Shown here piece by piece: positions 55,627-63,513 of a stretch of DNA of 63,513 nt (position 1 is its first letter; the number at the start of each line of letters is the position of its first letter). A program made the position numbers and the translations under genes. The notes under the pieces are model-generated. The model was not told the origin of the DNA. It made no database searches and worked only from the letters and a program-made list of their open reading frames with translations. The stretch spans positions 1 through 63,513 of the forward strand of contig CAIVEC010000025.1 of NCBI GenBank assembly GCA_903904875.1, given 5' to 3'. The DNA is from an uncultured bacterium. GTDB taxonomy: Bacteria; Patescibacteriota; Gracilibacteria; Absconditabacterales; Absconditicoccaceae.

Positions 55627-55648
55627 TTAGATAGGAAAAATATGTAAG

Positions 55649-55674
55649 ATGTATCTTCGGATACATTTTTTTTG
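55649..55674 (+). terminator. intrinsic terminator of nusB
   Basis: ATGTATC-TTCG-GATACAT with eight T residues. Confidence 0.85.
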
Positions 55675-55680
55675 AAATAA

Positions 55681-55708
55681 AAAAAAATCGCCCGTAAAAA
55701 ACGGGCGA
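55681..55708 (-). terminator. intrinsic terminator of pyrF
   Basis: On the minus strand TCGCCCGT-TTTTT-ACGGGCGA followed by a T-run. Confidence 0.8.
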
Positions 55709-55729
55709 AATAATATTGTGAAAAGTTTG

Positions 55730-56569
55730 TTATATCAACAATCCTTTTTCGATGAGAAGATTATTCATCGGTTGCTGATATTTATCGTAAGCGATTTTAG
55801 CTGCAGCTTTTGCGAAGTTTTCGTCATTGCCGGCATAAATGATTTCACGTGAAGAATTTACGATTAATCCGCATGAATCATTCATACCGTATTTAGCGAC
55901 TTCTTCGAGGCTGCCTCCCTGTGCTCCTACACCAGGAACCAAAAGGAAATGGTCGGATACGATTTTACGGATTTCTTCTAATTTTTCAGCACGTGTCGCA
56001 CCGACAACATACATCATATTTTCCTTATTGCCCCAGTTCTGGGATTTGATAAGAACTTCCTGATAGAGCCTATTTCCTTCATCGACATTTATGATATGCT
56101 GGAAGTCGTCTGCACCTTTGTTTGATGTGAGAGCCAATAGTATCACCCATTTATCAGGGAATTCCAGGAATGGCTTCACGGAATCTTCTCCCATATATGG
56201 TGCAACCGTAATGGCATCAAAGGGCAGATTTTTCAGATATGCTTCCGCATACATTTTGGATGTGTTTCCGATATCACCGCGTTTTGCATCAGCGATAAGG
56301 AAGATTTCAGGATATCTTTCTTTGATGTAATGTGCTGTCTTTTCCAATGATGCCCATCCCTTGGTGCCATAGATTTCATAGAATGCCAGATTCGGCTTGT
56401 AGGCGATGGCGAGATGCTCCGTCGCATCCACGATTTGTTTATTGAATTCAAACTGCGGATCTTCTGTCTCCAGTAAATATGGAGGGATCTTTTTGAGATC
56501 GGTATCCAGACCGATGCAGAGGAACGATCCTTTTTCCTTGATTTGTCCAAATAATTCTGCTTTGTTCAT
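55730..56569 (-). CDS. pyrF: orotidine 5'-phosphate decarboxylase, type 2, UGA-free
   Basis: 279 residues from the ATG at 56569, which has AAGGAG eight to ten bases upstream. It decarboxylates OMP to UMP. Motifs: [56 protein letters not shown] (catalytic lysine), [13 protein letters not shown] and GVGAQGG. The length and YKPNLAFYE pattern are those of the type 2 enzyme common in Bacteroidetes and actinobacteria. No TGA codon for about 20 glycines. Confidence 0.92.
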   Translation of the reverse strand: MNKAELFGQIKEKGSFLCIGLDTDLKKIPPYLLETEDPQFEFNKQIVDATEHLAIAYKPNLAFYEIYGTKGWASLEKTAHYIKERYPEIFLIADAKRGDIGNTSKMYAEAYLKNLPFDAITVAPYMGEDSVKPFLEFPDKWVILLALTSNKGADDFQHIINVDEGNRLYQEVLIKSQNWGNKENMMYVVGATRAEKLEEIRKIVSDHFLLVPGVGAQGGSLEEVAKYGMNDSCGLIVNSSREIIYAGNDENFAKAAAKIAYDKYQQPMNNLLIEKGLLI

Positions 56570-56600
56570 AATTTTTTTACTCCTTTTTTTTGTTAATAAT

Positions 56601-57293
56601 TTATTTTTCTTTTTCAATTTTTGGGAAGCCATGTTTATCTCCCCAGCCGAAAGGATCTTGATTCCATTCTTGTAAAATTTTCAATTGTCCTGGTTTCAGA
56701 TAATTCTCCTCTTGTGCTACCTCCAATAAAGTAGGATAGGTCAAAAGAGAGATAACTTTGCAGGGTGGTTGCATATCATCAAATAACTTTTGTGCTACAG
56801 GAAATCCGTAGTTAAAGATTGATAATATACATTCTACGTTACCATTCGCTTTTCTGGCAGCTTCTACGGCTTTGGCAGAGCTTGCACCGGTGGAAATTAA
56901 ATCTTCAACCACAACGACATGTAAACCTTCATAATCTTTGTTAGAATCCTTTCCTTCAATCTGATTTTTTAACCCATGATCTTTGGGTTCGTTCCTAATA
57001 TACGACATGGGAAGGTTTAAGAAATAACTTAGTATAGCAGCCCATGGGATGCCTGCAGTAGAAGTTCCGGCAAGATTGTCAGTTTTTATACCATGTGCAT
57101 TTGTTATGAGGTCAAAATATTTGACTATCATTCTCTTATGATCAGGGTAATCAAGAAACCGACGATTGTCGTTGTAGATCGGCATTTGAAATCCTGATGC
57201 CCAGATAAACGGCTTTTCCCCATTGATTTTAAGCGCTCCAATTTGAAGCCCTGCTAAGGCAACTGCATGTTGCCATTTTTCGAGTTGTTTCAT
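56601..57293 (-). CDS. pyrE: orotate phosphoribosyltransferase, UGA-free
   Basis: 230 residues. It joins orotate to PRPP to give OMP. Motifs: [53 protein letters not shown] and the PRPP loop [18 protein letters not shown]. It lies 31 bases upstream of pyrF in an operon. No TGA codons. With pyrF it completes UMP synthesis from orotate. The earlier pathway genes are not in the window. Confidence 0.92.
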   Translation of the reverse strand: MKQLEKWQHAVALAGLQIGALKINGEKPFIWASGFQMPIYNDNRRFLDYPDHKRMIVKYFDLITNAHGIKTDNLAGTSTAGIPWAAILSYFLNLPMSYIRNEPKDHGLKNQIEGKDSNKDYEGLHVVVVEDLISTGASSAKAVEAARKANGNVECILSIFNYGFPVAQKLFDDMQPPCKVISLLTYPTLLEVAQEENYLKPGQLKILQEWNQDPFGWGDKHGFPKIEKEK

Positions 57294-57387
57294 ACGTTTT
57301 TTATTTTAATTTATATTATTTGACTTTTTATTTTTATGTGATGTTTATAGGAAGTAATGCATGAAAATCAAGTCAATTCTTAATATA

Positions 57388-57412
57388 AAATCCCCACATA
57401 TCCTGCGGGGAT
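57388..57412 (-). terminator. terminator of the beta-helix surface gene
   Basis: On the minus strand ATCCCC-GCAGGATATGT-GGGGAT followed by TTTTAT. Confidence 0.65.
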
Positions 57413-57440
57413 TCGTTGATGTAAAATCAGATTTATTTTT

Positions 57441-60400
57441 TTATTTTTTATTATTGCTACTGATGAAATATTGGATATCTGCGAGGGTAGAGAAGTATCT
57501 CACCTTCATAAGCTTATACGACATGTATCATCTGTCCGTCTTGTAGATGGTATAGTCTTTTCCGTTCGGTGCCATATAAGTCTGTGGAGTGAAATTCGTA
57601 TCTACTTGATGGCTTCGGATCTCTTGTGGCAGATTTTTACTATCGATATAACTGCTAAGCGCACTGTTGGTGCTAAAGTATTTGGTTACTGCGAAGTCGG
57701 TGGAAGTATATCACTGGCTATCAGAGGTGATAATATATACTTTTCCGTTTGGAGCGATATGTTTGCTTGGATCAGTATTGCTGAATATCCATGATGAAAC
57801 TCCATAGGTATTGATATGACAATCTCCAGGGTTTTTTGAATCTATATATCTGGTAAGTGAATCATGGTTTGCAAAGTAGGTTATTACCTTAAATGTCGGA
57901 GAGGTATATGCCGTTCTTACATTATCGAAACTTATTGGATATTCCTTACAGTTTGGCGCAATCCGAGTGCCGGTAGTTACTGTTCCGCTTAGATTCGTAC
58001 CGAGTTCTGAATTGATAAGATCTTCCAGATATTGGAGATTACAATCGTTGGAGAAATCAATTTCATCATTAAGCATACTTTGCATGGTATTAAGAAACTC
58101 ATCGAATTTATTTTCATCTCCTGAATAATTCTGCACTAAGCTGTCATAGATGGTCTGGATAGTGGTCTTGTCATCATCGGATAACGTACATGCATTGTTT
58201 GATTCTTCTTTGGTAGTTACGCTAAATTCGAGTTCTCTGTTTGCTATGGTGAGCAGTGAAGAAACAGTCTTATCATATCTATTGCTTGATCTTACGGTGA
58301 CATAGAGATCATCTCCGTTTTGTACAAAAGTACCGGTACCTTTATCGGTTCCGTTTTTGTAGAGAGTTCCATTTCCATCGACTGAAGCCCAAATGGACAA
58401 TCAAGGTTTGATACCCTCAAGGGTGATCTCTTCTGAGTCATAGTCGGTTCTGAGATTAGCATTTGTTTTTTCATTGAAATCCCAGCTATCGAATTCTACA
58501 GCTTTGAAAGATCAAGTATTACTTCGTGATCACGTATTTCCATCTCTATCTCTAGCTTGGAGCCTCCAATAATAGGTATCATTGGTTACATCGAAATCAC
58601 TATCCGGTGAACCCATCGTTCCCGTAACGGTTTCTATGAATCAGGTATTGATAATATCCATGAAGTTACTGTCATCGGAGATTTCATATATATAGCCTTC
58701 TAATCCTGAACCTGTATCTGTACTTGCCGTCCATTGAAATGTTACAAAGAATAATTCTTCGCCACTCAGTGGATATGTGATAGTTGGGATGCTTGGAGGA
58801 GTTACATCAAATCATTTAGTCATGATAGTGAATGCACCTGTTCATAGACCTATGGTTACTATTCCGGTAACCGTTTGTGATAATCCTGAACTGCTTTGTG
58901 CGATAGCTTTTATCTGGTTTCCATTATATACGAATCATGTTGTTCCTGAACTTACAAGCGTACCTCATGAATATATTTCCAATCGTCCGGAAGTGGTGAG
59001 AGGACTGAAGATAATAGATGCGGTAACTCCGGTTTCGATACCAGCGACAGTGACGGTGCTTCCGGTAAAGGTGTTTACGGGTATACTCGTGAGATTAGCA
59101 AAAGCGAATGATCATGTCGTAGGGGTTTGACTGTAATCTCTTGTCTTGATCGTAAAGATGGAGGGAGTAAGAGCTGTTCCTATAGTGATTGATCCTGTTA
59201 TAGTTTCATTGTATCATGATTTGGTAAGCAATTTGATCTGTACAGTATCTCAATTGTTCACCATACCGGTTGCTGTACCGCTCATAGCCGATAGAGTGGT
59301 TCAACTGATGATAAGATATCCTGAAGTAGTGAGAGGATCAAAAGATAATGTAGCGAGTACCGGGATATTCACTGTTCCAGCAGTATATACTTCTGTAGTA
59401 TACCAGCTGTTCAATTGTGCTGAACCGCTTCATAGAAAGTTTACACCTTCTGGTGTAGTATCCCAGATAGCGAAAAGTTCAGCGATATATTTTGTTGGGT
59501 CATATTGTGATGGAATTTGTACAAGCGCATTTCCGCTATCATATCTGACAGGGACTTTTTGTTTGTACATATTGAGTCAGAACATATAGTTTACATAGGT
59601 ATCATATGGTGATTGAAATGCAGCATTAAATCATGTATTGGTACAATTATCACTGAGAAGCGTCGTTGTTGTCCCGGAAAGTGTTGGATTAGTAGCATAA
59701 AGACATGATGCAATGTTAGTACCTGTAGATATTGTTCCTCCATATGGAAAGAGTCCGGCAGAGCCGGGAGCCAGATAACTATCATTGCCGCTTGTTCCAT
59801 CAAAATCTGATCAGTTGCCAGACAATTTCAATTCTCCATAATATTTATTACCCATGGAACTATAAAGCGTTCTGATACCTATAGCATTATTATATACTCT
59901 TACATCGTTGAGCATATTGCCGGAAGAATTTTTGAAATAGATTCCGGCAGTGCTGTTGTTGTAGATAGCAGCTCTATTGAGAATATTCTCTTGAGTAGTA
60001 AGATCTCAGAATACTCCGATACCGTTGTTATACGATTGAAAGTTGTTCATGGTGTTCCTGCTTGAACCGTTGGCAAACCGGATCCCATAGGTGCCATTGT
60101 TATAAATCTGAGTATTGTTGATGACATTATAGTTGGAAGCGTAGTAGAGATACATACCCGCAATACCATTATTGAAGAGCTGAGAATTTATGATAGTGTT
60201 GTTATGTGATAATAATCCGAGGTAAATTCCATATTGTGAATTGTTATATACTTGGACATTATTGAAGGTATTATTATTACTAGCTCCATCAAATTCTATA
60301 GCTGTTGGAACTTGATTATTTGGAATCATGATATTTCAAAATACAATATATGTTCCATCCATTTTGATGTTATCTATGATGATATTGCGTTTGTTGTTTG

Positions 60401-62141
60401 CATAAAACATACTATTATTAGCAACTGTTTTGGTGAATATCGTATTATCAGCACCTATCAACGCTATACAATTACCATTGAAGACGAAAGCATTACCTGT
60501 AGCCATGGATTTATATTCACCACCGGTAAGGATATAGATAGTATGATCTTCAAATTTATTGTTTGTAGCATTAAATGTACCACCGGTAAGTGTTTTCACC
60601 TGGAAGGCAGAAAGTGAACATCAATTAGTCTGCCGGTTTTGGGTATAAATAGATCCTGATCAGAAATACTGATTGACCAATAATTGCTGAGTGGCTGATA
60701 AACTAGATTCTGGTTCGGCGATATATCTCGTCGTAATATAATCAGCTCCATCGTTACCGTATTCTGTCAAAGTGCTAGAATTATACCATACTGGTATAAT
60801 CTGTTTAAGTATATTTCCTCAGAAAATATATCTGATAGGTTGTTTAGTTACGTCAAATCATTGTACACCTGTCAAAACACTTCGATTAGTTCCACTAAGC
60901 AACCATTTTCCGCTTCCGTTTTGCGGATTAGTTACTCGGTCATAATCCATAGCGATAGTCGCTTCATCTAGTTGTCCATCAGTCCATGAAGGGATAGAAG
61001 AACTAATTCATTGCGATAAAACATTTGTTCATCCTGTATTATTAGAGTTAGCAAAAAATTGTAATGTTGAATAGTATTTTATATCAGGATGTCCTGAATA
61101 TGATATAATTCAATAATTATTGTTATAGATTTTTGTGTTATTGAGATTATATGTATGAGTAAAATCATGTGTTCAATCAGTAGTACTCCAACAGTTATCT
61201 GTATATATACCTTGATTGTTATCATATATAATAGAATTATTTATACTATTATTAAAATCTATAGTTGAACAACCTGACAAAAGAAAACAAATTGAAAGTA
61301 CACAACCAAAAGGAGGACCTGCATAATAACCTAATCTTATTCAATGAGTATTATTATAAATCTGTGAGTTATTTATTGATATATTGTAATTTTGATTGAG
61401 ATATATTCATTCAGAATTATTAAAGAATTGTGAGTTATTTATTGTCGTATTGCTATACGGATACGCTCATACAGTATTATTATAAAAACGTGAATTGTAG
61501 AGAGAAATATTATTGGTAGCTCACATATATATTCCATATCCTGTATTTTGATAAGCATCAATATTATTAAGTGTTATATCAGAGGATCAACTTAATTGTA
61601 TTCCCATGGATGTTGAAATTTGTCCATTAAATTTGATATTATCAATAATGATATTGCTGGAACTCAATATGGCAGCTATATTGCTTCATGCTTCCTTGAT
61701 GATAACATCACCTGTACCTATTATTGCTGAACAAGATTTTGAATCGAATGATATAGGGCTTGTAAGGGTGTACGTTCCTGGATTAAGGATATATATAGTA
61801 TTTGAATTTCCTGCTCATCCTGAAAAGCTTGAAGGCAACACTTGTACATTCATAGGTACACAACTAGATGACCATAATCTGGTATATGCTGTATCACCAG
61901 GATTTCCATTACCAAACAGTGCATACGTGATATTTCCGCTAGAAGGATGCTGATCCCGGAAATCCGACGTGATGAATCCTCACCATTGCCGGCTTGCAGA
62001 AGTCGGCGTTAAGATATGTGATGCGCCTCGCAACATTCAAACAATGGCTAATGCAAAAATCACAAAAGCATGATGCAGATTCTGATGAAAATGATCAAAG
62101 AGCTGATCGGGATACCTGAGGTGATGGAATGGTGACTTCAT
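57441..62141 (-). CDS. giant surface protein: beta-helix, FN3-like domains, triple C-terminal repeat
   Basis: 1566 residues in one open frame from ATG 62141 to TAA 57441-57443; I checked every codon of this frame for TAA and TAG and found none. The N-terminus has a hydrophobic segment (AFVIFALAIVGML). Then come many right-handed beta-helix (NosD/PbH1) turns, for example NNTIYNN-, GIYL- and NTMNNFQSYNNGIGVF-type repeats (about 60-800). Beta-sandwich or FN3-like segments follow. A helical patch (about 1320-1370) precedes three C-terminal repeats with APNCKEY, APNGKVY and APNGKDY cores. Dozens of TGA codons encode glycine. Probably a cell-surface adhesin or polysaccharide-binding protein. Confidence 0.75.
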
Positions 62142-62244
62142 AACTAAAATGTTAAGTGTTAAATGTTAAGTGCTAAGTTCTAAGTGCTAAAATCTAAGTT
62201 TTAATTTTTGGATTCTGTATTCTGAATTTTGAATTCTGCATTCA
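62142..62244. repeat. slipped repeats between the two surface genes
   Basis: AAATGTTAAGTGCTAAGTTC and TAAGTGCTAAAATCTAAG, then TTCTGTATTCTGAATTTTGA, which resembles the element at 36114-36152. Confidence 0.45.
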
Positions 62245-63513
62245 CTACCGTCTGCTTGGATTATTCCGGTTGATGTAGTTCTTGAGGTCGGAGAGCGTTT
62301 CGTAATATTTCACTTTCATGAGCTTGTATGACATAAATCATCTGTCAGTCTTATAAATCTTATATTCCTTGCCATTTGGCGCAGCGTAGACGACTGGAAT
62401 AAACATAGTATCTACGGTATGTGTCCGGATCTCTTTTGCAGGGTTTCTGATATCGATGTATCTGGTGATAGTCTCTAATGAATCGAAGTACTTCGCAGTA
62501 GCGAATTCTGTAGCTGAGAAGCCGCCATATTGTCCTATGAGGTGATAGATTTTTCCATTTGGAGCGGTATGTTTCATAGGATCAGAAGTATTAGCTGTTC
62601 GTAAATTATCTCCATAGGTGTTGATATGACAATCTCCAGGGTTGTAATAATCAAGATGCCTGATAAGTGATTCACGATTTACAAAGTAATATCTAATAGC
62701 CATCTCAGGAGCATAATATGCTTCTTGATCAGTATCGTATCCTATGCTATATTCCTTGCAATTCGGTGTGATATGGTTGCTGGTGTCGACGCCTTCAGAT
62801 CCATAATCATCTTCAATCAATGAAAGTAGGTAATCCAAGGTACAGCTATTGCTGAGATCTGACTCATCTTGCACCATGCTTTGGAACGTATTTAAGAAGT
62901 CAGAATAGAGAGAGAGGTTATCGTTGTATTGATCTTTGATATCTGCATAGATGTTTTCTATGGTAAGTTTCTCTGCAGCAGTAAGTGAACAATTATTTTT
63001 CTTGGTAGTGACAGAGAATGTTCCGGTAAGTCCAAGGATATGAAGTTCTGAAGTGACGGTAGTATCATATTCATCACTAGAGATAAGTTCTATATAAAGC
63101 GTATCTGCTGACGTTACCATACCCGTAGTTCAATTGCCGCCTGTACTGTTGTTGAGGAAGAGCATTCACTTGGAGATAGTTACCAACGTAGGTCCGGTTA
63201 ATCCAAGAATATAAATTGGATCTGATCTATATACCGTATTGAGGTTTATATTTCTCAACCGGATGGTTGGCGTGACAATGACTACACCGCTACCTCCACC
63301 ACAATATTGCTGTGAAGTAGTGAAGTTGATACTATTAGAATATGCAGATATGTTGCCTACGATATCTACGGCTGATATTTTCATATAGTAAGTTCCAAGA
63401 GGAAGTAATGAGAGAGTAATATTAACTGAAGTGCCTGTAGTGGTTCAGCTTAAGACCATACCAGTTACCATTCCACTATTGTTATAGACTTCATATTTGT
63501 AGTTCAATAGTGA
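62245..63513 (-). CDS. large surface protein, C-terminal part (paralogue)
   Basis: The 5' end lies beyond the window; 422 residues are visible. An FN3-like domain comes first (LNYKYEVYNNSGMVTGMVLS, GTYYMKISAVDIVGNISAYS), then a beta-rich part and a helical patch (LTAAEKLTIENIYADIKDQY). Three C-terminal repeats carry TPNCKEYSIGY, TAPNGKIYHLI and AAPNGKEYKIY, each followed by a YF or YY strand and a YI-x3-N helix. The last 250 residues align throughout with the neighbouring surface protein. Same strand and about 100 bases upstream of it, so they are a tandem duplication. Confidence 0.75.

Noticed and set aside
58777-61953. Plus-strand ORFs opposite the beta-helix gene
   Set aside because: They are out of phase with any domain and lie wholly opposite a continuous 1566-codon frame with recognisable repeats.

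Overview
The window comes from a Candidate Phyla Radiation bacterium that reads UGA as glycine (translation table 25, Absconditabacteria/SR1 or Gracilibacteria/BD1-5). In-frame TGA codons fall at conserved glycines of gltX, clpP, miaA, obg, pnp, the RuBisCO and AMP phosphorylase genes, rplL, rpmA, rpmH, rpoB and rpoC, and native genes end in TAA or TAG. All CDS coordinates here are joined through in-frame TGA. Most native genes lack a clear Shine-Dalgarno sequence.

Layout. 1-777: end of gltX. 778-2485: no protein-sized gene, but two minus-strand, promoter-to-terminator, strongly structured candidate ncRNAs. 2486-12831: a GNAT acetyltransferase, a TrmB-like regulator, a 1006-residue membrane protein with an EgtD-like methyltransferase domain, a run of unrecognised small proteins and a radical SAM enzyme. 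12906-17714: a block of UGA-free genes with near-identical AAGGAGGAAAAATT ribosome binding sites (outer-membrane-like beta-barrel protein, cysteine hydrolase, lipoprotein, small membrane proteins), interrupted by one native UGA-using gene. This block looks recently acquired. 17821-31646: core genes (clpP, miaA, CCA-adding enzyme, tRNA-Lys, obg, rlmH, pnp) mixed with envelope proteins and a C-type-lectin-like protein. 31899-41428: a protein of unknown function, then the AMP salvage route (ribose-1,5-bisphosphate isomerase, form II/III-like RuBisCO, AMP phosphorylase), a short pyruvate kinase, a protein kinase fold and a 3D-domain cell-wall protein. 42238-55626: ribosomal protein and RNA polymerase genes (rplJ, rplL, rpsB, tsf, an rpsF-rpsR fusion, rpmH, rpoB, rpoC, rpmA, rpmF, nusB). 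55730-57293: UGA-free pyrE-pyrF. 57441-63513: two paralogous large surface proteins, one with a beta-helix, both ending in a triple copy of an unnamed repeat.

Working together: AMP phosphorylase makes ribose-1,5-bisphosphate from AMP, the isomerase converts it to RuBP, RuBisCO yields 3-phosphoglycerate, and pyruvate kinase lies at the end of lower glycolysis. The ribosomal and RNA polymerase cluster is conventional apart from the S6-S18 fusion, whose junction codon is UGA, and a basic N-terminal extension on RpoB. Shared control elements include a TGTTGTA/TACAACA palindrome about 15-18 bases upstream of several promoters (both ncRNAs and the accessory operons; also in the clpP upstream region), an L10 leader, and a long hairpin at the predicted 5' end of the pnp transcript.
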